Of a stretch of DNA of 64,000 nt, positions 51,847-60,147 are shown piece by piece. The DNA lies in the NCBI RefSeq assembly GCF_000422685.1, contig NZ_KE383905.1:62001-126000 (forward strand), read 5' to 3'. The notes beneath the pieces were generated by a model, which saw only the letters and a list, made by a program, of their open reading frames with translations, made no database searches and was not told where the DNA came from. The DNA is from Flavobacterium gelidilacus DSM 15343 (GTDB taxonomy: Bacteria; Bacteroidota; Bacteroidia; Flavobacteriales; Flavobacteriaceae). Every line of letters starts with the position of its first letter. The stretch's first letter is position 1. A program made the translations under genes and the position numbers.

Positions 51847-52653
51847 TTATTTTAAGTCCTGTGGGATTTTACATACAGGAATAGGTCTCATCTTGTGTTG
51901 GTTAAGAAAATTCAATCTTTTAAAAATCGTAAAAACTTTTAATTTTCTGTCTGTAAAGTCGTTTTCGGTTTTGCCACTTTCAATTTGTTCCATAGCCCAT
52001 TCCAATTCATCGTAACTTGCACCAATTTGATCTTCATCACTTCTGTCGTCTCCAAAAAGCCCATCAGTGGGTTTTGCCACTAAAATACTATCTGGAACTT
52101 TAACGTATTTAGCTAATTGTCGAACTTCACTTTTAAGTAAATCAGCAATCGGACTCAAATCAACGCCTCCATCACCATATTTTGTGTAAAACCCAACACC
52201 AAAATCTTCTACCTTATTACCAGTTCCAGCTACTAAATAGCCATGAATTCCGGCTAAATAATATAATGTAGTCATTCGCAATCTAGCTCTTGTGTTAGCT
52301 AAAGATAAATTATAAGCCGCTTCGTTATCCGAGGTTGGTACATCGTTTTTAAAGGTTTCAAAAGTTGGCGTTAAGTCAACTCTTGAATTGGTTGCATTTG
52401 GAAATCGTTTTTTTAATTGATTAATATGCTCATTTGCTCGATTAACATGGCTTTCTGCTTGATGTATGGGCATTTCTACGCATAATGTTGGTAGACCTGT
52501 TTGCGCACATAGGGTAGAAGTTAGTGCACTATCAATTCCTCCTGATATTCCAACAACAAAACCCTTGACTTTTGCGTTAGTAGCATAGTCAAGTAACCAT
52601 TTCACTATATGATTGTTAATTTTTTCTGCTTGAAATTGTGTTGAATCTATCAT
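51847..52653 (-). CDS. nadE: Ammonia-dependent NAD+ synthetase
   Basis: A 268-residue enzyme amidating deamido-NAD with ammonia and ATP. The PP-loop GISGGIDS is at 35-42; VAGTGNKVEDFGVGFYTKYGDGGVDLSPIADLLKSEV is the substrate region near 160-195. No glutaminase domain, so ammonia-dependent. It is divergent from gldB, a linkage often seen in flavobacteria. Confidence 0.95.
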   Translation of the reverse strand: MIDSTQFQAEKINNHIVKWLLDYATNAKVKGFVVGISGGIDSALTSTLCAQTGLPTLCVEMPIHQAESHVNRANEHINQLKKRFPNATNSRVDLTPTFETFKNDVPTSDNEAAYNLSLANTRARLRMTTLYYLAGIHGYLVAGTGNKVEDFGVGFYTKYGDGGVDLSPIADLLKSEVRQLAKYVKVPDSILVAKPTDGLFGDDRSDEDQIGASYDELEWAMEQIESGKTENDFTDRKLKVFTIFKRLNFLNQHKMRPIPVCKIPQDLK

Positions 52654-52684
52654 GATTTTTAAGAATAATTTATACTATTAAACG

Positions 52685-52692
52685 TATATTTG
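52685..52692 (+). promoter_or_regulatory. -7 box of gldBC
   Basis: TATATTTG, 41 nt before the gldB ATG; good TAnnTTTG match. Confidence 0.6.
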
Positions 52693-52733
52693 CAACTTGA
52701 TTTATTTTCCATAAAAATATAAATTTTTTTACT

Positions 52734-53696
52734 ATGAAGAAGTATTTCTTTCTATTTATATTAGCTTTAACAATTGTTTCGTGTAAAAAAGAAACAAAAC
52801 AAGAAGTTGATGTTTCAGCAATTCCTGTGAGTTTTAAAATTGAACGTTTTGATCAAAAATTTTATACTTCTGAGCCTCAAGATTTGCCAAAACTTAAAGC
52901 TGAATATCCATTTTTGTTCCCAGAAATATATGCAGATACTGTTTGGATAAATAAAATGAAAGATCCAATTTCAAGAGAATTATTTAATGAGGTGCAAAAA
53001 AAATATGTTTCATTGGAGAAATTGGAGCCTCAAATTGAAGATTTATTAAAACATGTTAAATATTATTTTCCCGAAAAGAAAATACCTAGAGTAATTACTG
53101 TCATTACTGAAGTTGACGTAGATGCTAAAGCTATTTTTGTAGATGATTATTTATTTATTTCGTTAGATTGTTATTTAGGAAATGAACATCGTTTTTATGA
53201 AACATTTCCAGAATACAAAAGAATTGAATTTGAAGAATCTCAAATTTTACCAGACATTGTTAGTAGTTTTTCTTATGGTAAAATTGCTCCACCAAAAAAT
53301 AGAACATTACTTTCTTTGATGATTTATAAAGGAAAGGAATTGTATATGAAAGATTTATTAATTCCAGATGTATCTGATTTTGATAAAATTGCTTACACAG
53401 AAGATAAATATAGATGGTGTCAAGAGAATGAGTCTGAAATATGGAGTAATTTTATTGAGAATAAATTATTGTATGACACAAACCCAAAAAATGAACAGCG
53501 TTTTATGAACGAAGCTCCATTCTCTAAATTTTATTTAGAAATCGACAATGAATCACCAGGAAGAGTTGGTGCTTGGGTTGGTTGGCAAATCGTTAGAAGT
53601 TATGCAGAAAATCATCCAGATGTTAAATTACAAGAATTACTGGCAATGGATGCAAAAAAAATATTTGAAGAATCAAAATACAAACCAAAAAAGTAA
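52734..53696 (+). CDS. gldB: Gliding motility lipoprotein GldB
   Basis: A 320-residue lipoprotein needed for gliding in Flavobacterium. Lipobox TIVSC puts the lipid on C17. The body begins VDVSAIPVSFKIERFDQKFY, the GldB signature, and includes AWVGWQIVRSY near residue 280; there is a weak resemblance to DUF2268-type metalloprotease folds but no clear HExxH. It ends in TAATG with gldC, so the two are coupled. The gldB-gldC pair with nadE alongside is the usual flavobacterial order. Confidence 0.93.
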   Translation: MKKYFFLFILALTIVSCKKETKQEVDVSAIPVSFKIERFDQKFYTSEPQDLPKLKAEYPFLFPEIYADTVWINKMKDPISRELFNEVQKKYVSLEKLEPQIEDLLKHVKYYFPEKKIPRVITVITEVDVDAKAIFVDDYLFISLDCYLGNEHRFYETFPEYKRIEFEESQILPDIVSSFSYGKIAPPKNRTLLSLMIYKGKELYMKDLLIPDVSDFDKIAYTEDKYRWCQENESEIWSNFIENKLLYDTNPKNEQRFMNEAPFSKFYLEIDNESPGRVGAWVGWQIVRSYAENHPDVKLQELLAMDAKKIFEESKYKPKK

Positions 53697-54028
53697 TGGC
53701 AAATAAAAAATCAGAAATAAAATTCTTAGTAGAATTAGACGAAAATAAAATTCCAGAAAAATTAAGATGGACAGCACAAGATGGTGGTGTTGAATTAGAA
53801 GAAACGAAAGCAATTATGTTGGCTATTTGGGATAATAAAGCCAAAGAATCTTTAAGAATCGATTTATGGACAAAAGATATGCCGGTAGATGAAATGAAAC
53901 AATTTTTTCACCAAACATTAGTCGCTATGGCCGACACTTATAATAGAGCAACAGCAGACGAAAAAATGACAGCAACAATGAAAGATTTTTGCGATTATTT
54001 TGCAGAAAAATTAGAGTTGACTAAATAA
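53696..54028 (+). CDS. gldC: Gliding motility protein GldC
   Basis: A 110-residue soluble protein, without signal peptide, that supports gliding in Flavobacterium johnsoniae as an accessory of GldB. Recognised by MANKKSEIKFLVELDENKIPE, LRWTAQDGGVE and KDMPVDEMKQFFHQTL. Its molecular role is not established. The ATG overlaps the gldB stop by one base. Confidence 0.92.
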   Translation: MANKKSEIKFLVELDENKIPEKLRWTAQDGGVELEETKAIMLAIWDNKAKESLRIDLWTKDMPVDEMKQFFHQTLVAMADTYNRATADEKMTATMKDFCDYFAEKLELTK

Positions 54029-54031
54029 AAC

Positions 54032-54586
54032 TTAAAAAGTATAACCTATTCTTAAACTCAAATCTACATAAATATCTTGCCTTTTTCCATTAAAGTCTTT
54101 AGGGTAGAAATTTGGGCCTAAACCAAAACTTGTTTCAAAAGTTAAATGGTTGTTGTAGGTTCTTTTAATTCCCCATTTTGGAAGAATGGCAAATGTAGAT
54201 ACGTAATCTATGTTTTCGTTGCTTGAATATAAAGTTTGATTTGAGTTGTAAATAGAATAGATGGAAAAATAATTACCACTATTTTTTTTAATGTTTTTTC
54301 CTTTGCGTAATCTTTTGTTTAGGTTATAATACCAACGAGGTTCAATACTCAATGATGGAAATATGGTAGTATATGTTTTGTCATAACCAGTGGAAAAACC
54401 TAATTGAATTCCAATTTCACTTCTTAAACTAATTGGATTACTTAATTTGTATTCATTATGACCCCATAATCCAATAAGTCCAGTTTGAATTCCAAAATTT
54501 GACTTTTCAACACTAGCAATAGTGTCTTGAGCAATACTTTTTTGAATGAACATAAAAGCAAATAGAAGTAATATTATTTTTTTCAT
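54032..54586 (-). CDS. Small outer-membrane beta-barrel protein
   Basis: A 184-residue exported protein: signal peptide to about residue 19 (QKSIAQ), followed by alternating hydrophobic/aromatic strands (GIQTGLIGLWGHNEY, RSEIGIQLGF, SLSIEPRWYYNL) and the terminal DLSLRIGYTF, typical for eight-strand barrels. No family named with confidence. It lies 3 nt downstream of engB in the same operon. Confidence 0.75.
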   Translation of the reverse strand: MKKIILLLFAFMFIQKSIAQDTIASVEKSNFGIQTGLIGLWGHNEYKLSNPISLRSEIGIQLGFSTGYDKTYTTIFPSLSIEPRWYYNLNKRLRKGKNIKKNSGNYFSIYSIYNSNQTLYSSNENIDYVSTFAILPKWGIKRTYNNHLTFETSFGLGPNFYPKDFNGKRQDIYVDLSLRIGYTF

Positions 54587-54589
54587 AAA

Positions 54590-55210
54590 TTAAAATTCAT
54601 TCATGTTTTTAAACATATCCTGATTTACATCATCAATAAACTCTAAAACACCTTCTCTACCAAGTCCTTCTGTAGATGAAGTTGTAAAATATTGAGGCAT
54701 TTCAGCCCAGTTATTGGCTAATAATTTCTTTTTATAAGCGGCAATATGTGAATCGACTTTAGTTTTCCCAATTTTATCAGCTTTAGTAAAAATGATACAA
54801 AAAGGAACTTCGGTTTCTCCTAAATAAGTAATGAATTCCAAATCTATTTTTTGTGCTTCTAAACGAATATCAATCAAAACAAAAGCACATACTAATTGCT
54901 CTCTTTTTTCAAAATAATCTGTAATAAACTGTTGAAAAACAGCTTTGGTTTTCTTTGACACCTTAGCATAACCATAACCTGGTAAATCAACTAAATACCA
55001 ATTATTATTGATTTTAAAATGGTTGATTAGCTGAGTTTTTCCTGGTCTAGCAGAAGTTTTTGCCAATTTTTTTCGCTCTGTCAACATGTTTATCAAAGAT
55101 GATTTCCCAACATTAGAACGACCAATGAACGCATATTCTGGTAAAGGTTCATTCGGACATTTAATAACTTCTGAGTTACTTATTATAAATTCGGCTGTAT
55201 TGATTTTCAT
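54590..55210 (-). CDS. engB: Ribosome biogenesis GTPase EngB (YsxC/YihA)
   Basis: A 206-residue GTPase for large-subunit assembly and cell-cycle control. Boxes: G1 GRSNVGKSS (30-38), G2 threonine T59 in GKTQ, G3 DLPG (75-78), G4 TKAD near 150. Start at 55210 gives the usual MKINTAEF; the ATG 24 nt upstream would add eight unrelated residues. Second gene of the hydrolase-engB-barrel operon. Confidence 0.95.
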   Translation of the reverse strand: MKINTAEFIISNSEVIKCPNEPLPEYAFIGRSNVGKSSLINMLTERKKLAKTSARPGKTQLINHFKINNNWYLVDLPGYGYAKVSKKTKAVFQQFITDYFEKREQLVCAFVLIDIRLEAQKIDLEFITYLGETEVPFCIIFTKADKIGKTKVDSHIAAYKKKLLANNWAEMPQYFTTSSTEGLGREGVLEFIDDVNQDMFKNMNEF

Positions 55211-55250
55211 TGTATGTAAAATAAAATTCCCCAATTAAAGGGGAATAATG

Positions 55251-56006
55251 TTATAAGTTGTGTTTTTGTAGCCAGTTTAATAAAATGTCATTAAATTCTT
55301 CTGGTCTTTCCATCATGGCTGCATGGCCACATTTGTCAATCCAAAATAATTCAGAATTTGGCAATAATTTATCAAATTCTTCGGCTACATTTGGAGGTGT
55401 CACTTTATCGTTTTTTCCCCAAATAATACAAGTTGGAGTTTCCATTTTAGGCAAATCTGCTGCCATATTATGGCGAATGGCACTTTTAGCAATAGTTAAT
55501 GTTTTAATTAATTTAATTCTATCATTAACAGTTGCAAATACTTCATCAATTATTTCTTTTGTGGCAATTTTTGGATCATAAAAAACATCTTCAGCTTTCT
55601 TCTTAATGTATTCATAATCTCCACGTTTAGGATAACTTTCTCCCATTGCACTTTCATATAATCCAGAACTTCCTGTAATCACTAAGCCTTTCATTAATTC
55701 AGGATACATTTTTGTATGATATAAAGCGATATGGCCACCAAGTGAATTTCCCAATAATATAACTTTATCTAGTTTTTTGTGAATAATAAAATCATGAACA
55801 AATTTTGAAAATGCTTTTACATTGGTTTTTAAGATACTTTGACTGTAAATAGGCAATAAAGGAATAATTACTTTATAGCCTTTTGAGGGTAAAAAATTGG
55901 TTACACCATCAAAGTTACTCAAGCCGCCCATTAAGCCATGAAGCACTATTACTGGTGTTCCTTCACCAACTTCATAGTAGGTATATTTTTTTTCTTTTTT
56001 TAACAT
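55251..56006 (-). CDS. Alpha/beta hydrolase
   Basis: A 251-residue hydrolase. The nucleophile is S88 in LLGNSLGGH (GxSxG), the oxyanion HGLMGG is at 23-28, the acid is D in WGKND near residue 209, and the His in KCGHAAM near 236. Substrate unknown; relatives hydrolyse esters or C-C bonds. ATG 56006 is chosen, as a -7 box (56034-56041, minus) lies just upstream. First gene of the operon with engB, 40 nt before it. Confidence 0.88.
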   Translation of the reverse strand: MLKKEKKYTYYEVGEGTPVIVLHGLMGGLSNFDGVTNFLPSKGYKVIIPLLPIYSQSILKTNVKAFSKFVHDFIIHKKLDKVILLGNSLGGHIALYHTKMYPELMKGLVITGSSGLYESAMGESYPKRGDYEYIKKKAEDVFYDPKIATKEIIDEVFATVNDRIKLIKTLTIAKSAIRHNMAADLPKMETPTCIIWGKNDKVTPPNVAEEFDKLLPNSELFWIDKCGHAAMMERPEEFNDILLNWLQKHNL

Positions 56007-56033
56007 AAAAAAATTTCGTATTAGAAATATGTG

Positions 56034-56066
56034 CAAATATAAGACTTTTAAAAACAGTTAAACAAA
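56034..56066 (-). promoter_or_regulatory. Promoter of the hydrolase-engB operon
   Basis: On the minus strand TTTG (56063-56066), a 21-nt spacer and TATATTTG (56034-56041). Both elements fit and fix the start at 56006. Confidence 0.65.
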
Positions 56067-56300
56067 AAAATAATAGTTAGAAATATTTGTTATTTTCCTA
56101 CAAAATTTAATGACAAATATTTAATAGTTAGCTTATTAACAAATTGAAAATTTGGTTCATAACTTCAAAGTATAGGTTTTAACTTTTATTTAATAATCGT
56201 AGAAGCTAAGTATTTGGTCGAGTTGTCAAGTTTTTCAAATTTTTCAAATTTTCATTTCATCCCATTTTTTAGTCAAAACAACTATAAACTTATCAACAAA

Positions 56301-56330
56301 GTGGTAGATAGTGGTAAATAGTGGTAAAAA
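56301..56330 (+). promoter_or_regulatory. Candidate MraZ operator (triple 10-bp repeat)
   Basis: Three exact-register repeats GTGGTAGATA, GTGGTAAATA, GTGGTAAAAA, each 10 bp, 38 nt before mraZ. MraZ proteins are known to bind direct repeats with about 10-bp spacing (TGGG in E. coli) in front of mraZ and repress the dcw operon. The copies occupy the -33 region. The rest of the gap 56042-56368 is AT-rich and holds nothing else clear. Confidence 0.7.
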
Positions 56331-56335
56331 ATTTC

Positions 56336-56343
56336 TATTTTTG
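56336..56343 (+). promoter_or_regulatory. -7 box of the dcw operon
   Basis: TATTTTTG, 25 nt before the GTG start of mraZ and just after the triple repeat. No TTTG at the -33 position. Confidence 0.55.
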
Positions 56344-56368
56344 TCATTATTAAAGTCAAAATCCCATT

Positions 56369-56839
56369 GTGAATACACTAATTGGAACATATGAATGTAA
56401 GGTAGATGCCAAAGGAAGGCTTATGATACCAGCGTCACTAAAGAAACAGTTTACTTCTTTAGAGGATGGTTTTGTATTGAAGCGTTCTGTTTTTCAGCCT
56501 TGTTTAGAATTGTTTCCAATGAGTGAGTGGAATATAATGATGGCTAAGATCAACAAGTTGAATCGATTTGTAAAAAAGAACAATGATTTCATTAGAAGAT
56601 TTACTGCAGGTGTAAAAGTTGTGGAAATTGATGCTACTGGAAGGTTGTTGATTCCAAAAGACTTAATTGTTTTTGGTCAAATTGAAAAAGATTTGGTGTT
56701 GTCTTCAGCTGTGAATATTATTGAAATTTGGGATAAAACTTTATATGAAAACGCAATTGAAAATGCTACTGACGATTTTGCTGATTTAGCAGAAGAGGTA
56801 ATGGGTGGCCAAAATGAAAACGAAGATGGAATATCATAA
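56369..56839 (+). CDS. mraZ: MraZ, transcriptional regulator of the dcw cluster
   Basis: A 156-residue protein with two AbrB/SpoVT-like beta domains; each contains the family's DAKGRLMIPA (about 14-23) and DATGRLLIPKDL (about 90-101) motifs. It represses its own operon by binding repeats upstream, here probably the sites at 56301-56330. The start is a GTG at 56369 that matches the family's MNTLIGTYECKVDAKGR. It overlaps rsmH by 26 nt. Confidence 0.94.
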   Translation: MNTLIGTYECKVDAKGRLMIPASLKKQFTSLEDGFVLKRSVFQPCLELFPMSEWNIMMAKINKLNRFVKKNNDFIRRFTAGVKVVEIDATGRLLIPKDLIVFGQIEKDLVLSSAVNIIEIWDKTLYENAIENATDDFADLAEEVMGGQNENEDGIS

Positions 56840-57722
56840 TCCAGTATTATTGAAGGAGACGGTTGATGGATTAAATATTCATCCAGATGGGGTATATGTT
56901 GATGTTACTTTTGGAGGTGGTGGTCATTCAAGAGAAATGATTTCAAGACTAGGAGTAAATGGGAAATTATTTGCTTTCGATCAAGATTTAGATGCTTTGG
57001 AAAATGCGCTTGATGATAACAGATTCAAATTAATAAATGAAAATTTTAGATTTATAAAAAGGTTCTTGCGTTTTCACGGAATAAAACAAGTAGATGGAAT
57101 TTTAGCTGATTTAGGCGTTTCATCACATCAATTTGATGTAGCAGAAAGAGGATTTTCAACTCGTTTTGAAGCGGAATTAGATATGCGAATGAATCAGAAA
57201 GGAGAGCTTTCAGCATATCACGTTATTAACGAATATGAAGAAGCTGCTTTAAAAAGTGTTTTGTTAGAATTCGGGGAATTAAAAAATGCTGGAGCAATGG
57301 CAAATGTTATTGTAAATGCAAGAAAAGAAACTCCAATTAAAAATTCTGAACAATTAAAAGAAATTTTAAGCCGCTTTTTGCCAGGTCATAAAAGCAATAA
57401 AATATTAGCTCAAATTTATCAAGCAATTCGAATAGAAGTAAATCAAGAAATGGAAGCTTTAAAAGAATTTTTAACTCAATCTCTAGAAATTCTTAAACCA
57501 GGTGGAAGATTAAGTGTGATTTCATATCATTCTTTAGAAGATAGGCTTGTAAAGCGATTTGTAAAAAATGGAATGTTTGAAGGAGAACCTGAAAAAGATT
57601 TCTTCGGAAATTTTGAAGTGCCCTTCAAAACAATCGAAAAGTTAATAATTCCGTCTAAAGAAGAGATTGCGATTAATAATAGAGCAAGAAGTGCAAAATT
57701 AAGAGTAGCCGAAAAAAAATAA
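56814..57722 (+). CDS. rsmH: 16S rRNA (cytosine-N4) methyltransferase RsmH
   Basis: A 302-residue SAM enzyme making m4C in 16S rRNA (C1402). Signature YHNPVLLKETVDGL, VDVTFGGGGHS (SAM), ADLGVSSHQFD and SYHSLEDRLVKRF are present. The ATG at 56814 overlaps mraZ by 26 nt; another in-frame ATG is at 56826, and a GTG at 56805 is possible. The position is standard in the dcw cluster. Confidence 0.93.
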   Translation: MKTKMEYHNPVLLKETVDGLNIHPDGVYVDVTFGGGGHSREMISRLGVNGKLFAFDQDLDALENALDDNRFKLINENFRFIKRFLRFHGIKQVDGILADLGVSSHQFDVAERGFSTRFEAELDMRMNQKGELSAYHVINEYEEAALKSVLLEFGELKNAGAMANVIVNARKETPIKNSEQLKEILSRFLPGHKSNKILAQIYQAIRIEVNQEMEALKEFLTQSLEILKPGGRLSVISYHSLEDRLVKRFVKNGMFEGEPEKDFFGNFEVPFKTIEKLIIPSKEEIAINNRARSAKLRVAEKK

Positions 57723-57817
57723 CAATATGTTTTCGCAATAAATAACAAGTTTTTGTAAAGAAAACCTTCAAGAATAAAAAGCGATATCATATCTATAAAA
57801 AATAAACTTTTACATAC

Positions 57818-58165
57818 ATGAAAGCAAATATTTACAGTTTGTTAAAAGCAAAATTTTTGGTGAGTGATGACTCGTTAAAGAACTGGAAGTTTATTGTGTT
57901 TCTAATTGTTTTAGCCATGATAATGATTGCAAATAATCATAGATATGACGCTAAGAATTATAGAATTACTGAGTTGACCAACGAAGTTAAAGAACTGCGA
58001 TCAAAATTTGTAGACACTCGTTCTGATTTAATGAAGCTTAAAATGGAATCTACAATTACAACAAAAATGGAAGCTAGAGGCATAAGACCTTCTGAAGTTT
58101 CGCCCCAAAAAATAAAAGTTTTAAAAACAGAAGAAAAAAGTATAGTTGATAAAATATGGCAATAG
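57818..58165 (+). CDS. ftsL: FtsL-like division protein
   Basis: A 115-residue bitopic membrane protein: short cytoplasmic N-terminus, one helix (about 25-41), then a coiled-coil extracytoplasmic part (YRITELTNEVKELRSKFVDTRSDLMKLKM). That is the FtsL plan, and its place between rsmH and the penicillin-binding protein is the FtsL position. Sequence identity is weak, as usual for FtsL. It overlaps the PBP gene by 10 nt. Confidence 0.82.
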   Translation: MKANIYSLLKAKFLVSDDSLKNWKFIVFLIVLAMIMIANNHRYDAKNYRITELTNEVKELRSKFVDTRSDLMKLKMESTITTKMEARGIRPSEVSPQKIKVLKTEEKSIVDKIWQ

Positions 58166-60147
58166 AGGAAAAAAATAATTCATTAAGAATGTATTTGGTT
58201 GCAGGTATCATGTTTGTGATAGCTGTTCTCGTTGTTATTAAGTTAACCAATATTCAATGGGTTGATGGGCCCTATTACCGTCAATTGGCTAAAGATTTAA
58301 CGGTTAAAAATTTTCAGATTCCTTCGAACAAAGGAAATATTTATTCTTCTGACGGAAGTTTATTAGCCACATCAATTCCAGAATATACAGTTCGTTTTGA
58401 TGCAATAGCTCCAAAAAAGGAGGATTTTGAAGAAAACGTAAGCATGCTTGCAGATTCATTATCTATTCTTTTACAAAAACCGGCAGGTCAAATTTTAACA
58501 GAATTAAGAAGAGCAAGAGCTTCACAAAATAGATACTTATTAATAGCTAGAAAATTAAGCTATACCGAGTATATGAAGATTAAAGGATTTCCATTGTTTA
58601 ACAAAGGGACTTATAAAGGAGGAATCATTACGGAACAGAAAACCGTTCGCGAGCATCCAATCGGAAAAATTGCTGAAAGAACTATTGGTTATGAAAGATT
58701 AAATGCTGACGGATCAACAAATGGGAAAGGAATTGAATATGCCTTTAAAAAATATCTAGACGGAAGTAATGGCCATAGAATGATGCAGAAAATCGCAAAA
58801 AACCAATGGAAACCAATTAGTGATGTTAATGAATTGGAGCCTCAAGATGGTTATGATATTATTTCAACAATAGATGTTTATATCCAAGATATAGCCCATC
58901 ATGCTTTGTTAAAACAATTAGAATATTACCAAGCAGATCACGGTTGTGTAGTAGTAATGGAAACAAAAACGGGTGAAGTAAAAGCAATTTCAAATCTAGG
59001 AAGAGATGAAGACGGAACTTATTACGAAACTCAAAATTATGCTGTAGCTGAATCAACAGAACCGGGCTCTACCTTCAAGTTGGTAGATTTAATTGCTTTA
59101 TTGGATGATAAAAAAGTAGATACTAGCAAGGTATACGATACGCAAGGTGGAGTTGTGAAGTATTATGGAAAATCAGTTCGTGATTCTCATAAAGGAGGTT
59201 ATGGAAAAATTTCTTTAGCTAGAGGATTTGAACTTTCGTCAAATACCGTTCTAGTGCAAGCAGTTTATGACAATTATAAAGATAATCCAAGCGAATTTGT
59301 AAATAGAATTAATAGTTATGGTCTAAATAAGCCTTTGGGATTGCAATTTATTGGAGAAGGAAAGCCATTTATCCCACAACCAGGAAAGAAAGGTTGGAGT
59401 GGAACAACTTTGCCTTGGATGGCATATGGCTATAATGTGTCAGTAACTCCGTTGCAAACTTTATCACTTTACAATGCTATAGCTAACGATGGAAAAATGA
59501 TTAAGCCCTTTTTTGTAAAGGAAATTAAAGAATGGAATAAATCAATTCAAAAATTTGAAACAGAAGTAATCAATGAAAAAATATGTTCTGATGAAACCCT
59601 AAAAAAGGTAAGAGCAATTTTGTCGAATGTGGTTAAAAAAGGAACGGGTTCAAAATTGTATTCGCCAAATTTTTCGATGGCCGGAAAAACAGGAACCGTT
59701 CAAATGAATTATAGAGATAAATCTAAACTTTATTACGCTTCTTCTTTTGTTGGGTATTTTCCTGCTGACGAGCCAAAATATTCTTGCATTGTAGTTGTGC
59801 ATAAACCAAATGTAGAATCAGGTTATTATGGTGCTGATGTTGCTGGACCAGTTTTTAAACGTATTGCACAAAAAATATATACCGATGCTCCTTCGACAAA
59901 TGAGGTTAAGCAACTAGATAATAAAATTCCAAGCCAAGAAAAATCATATGCTAAATTATATGATGTAAAAACAAGTGAGAATATAATGCCAAATGTAAAA
60001 GGAATGCCCGTTATGGATGCTATTGTTCTTTTGGAAAATCTTGGGTTAAAAGTAAAAGTAATTGGAAGTGGAAAAGTTGTAAGACAATCAGTAGACAAAG
60101 GGCAAAGATTCAATAAAAATCAAGTTATAACATTAGAATTATCGTGA
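58156..60147 (+). CDS. Penicillin-binding protein, division transpeptidase with PASTA domain
   Basis: A 663-residue class B PBP. One N-terminal membrane helix (about 12-30), a dimerisation domain, and the transpeptidase with S305-TFK (SxxK), SSN at 361-363 and KTGT at 511-514. A C-terminal PASTA-like domain runs from about 600 (NIMPNVKGMPVMDAIVLLENLGL). FtsI/PbpB-type function in septal cross-linking is inferred from the dcw position. PASTA domains are more usual in Gram-positive PBPs; in Bacteroidota they are also seen. Overlaps ftsL and murE. Confidence 0.93.
   Translation: MAIEEKNNSLRMYLVAGIMFVIAVLVVIKLTNIQWVDGPYYRQLAKDLTVKNFQIPSNKGNIYSSDGSLLATSIPEYTVRFDAIAPKKEDFEENVSMLADSLSILLQKPAGQILTELRRARASQNRYLLIARKLSYTEYMKIKGFPLFNKGTYKGGIITEQKTVREHPIGKIAERTIGYERLNADGSTNGKGIEYAFKKYLDGSNGHRMMQKIAKNQWKPISDVNELEPQDGYDIISTIDVYIQDIAHHALLKQLEYYQADHGCVVVMETKTGEVKAISNLGRDEDGTYYETQNYAVAESTEPGSTFKLVDLIALLDDKKVDTSKVYDTQGGVVKYYGKSVRDSHKGGYGKISLARGFELSSNTVLVQAVYDNYKDNPSEFVNRINSYGLNKPLGLQFIGEGKPFIPQPGKKGWSGTTLPWMAYGYNVSVTPLQTLSLYNAIANDGKMIKPFFVKEIKEWNKSIQKFETEVINEKICSDETLKKVRAILSNVVKKGTGSKLYSPNFSMAGKTGTVQMNYRDKSKLYYASSFVGYFPADEPKYSCIVVVHKPNVESGYYGADVAGPVFKRIAQKIYTDAPSTNEVKQLDNKIPSQEKSYAKLYDVKTSENIMPNVKGMPVMDAIVLLENLGLKVKVIGSGKVVRQSVDKGQRFNKNQVITLELS

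Noticed and set aside
56007..56036. Ten extra residues at the start of the alpha/beta hydrolase.
   Set aside because: The earlier start overlaps the -7 box and the ATG at 56006 gives the normal N-terminus.
56301..56330. Short regular repeats considered as a CRISPR array.
   Set aside because: Units are 10 bp with no spacers and sit in a promoter; they fit an operator.
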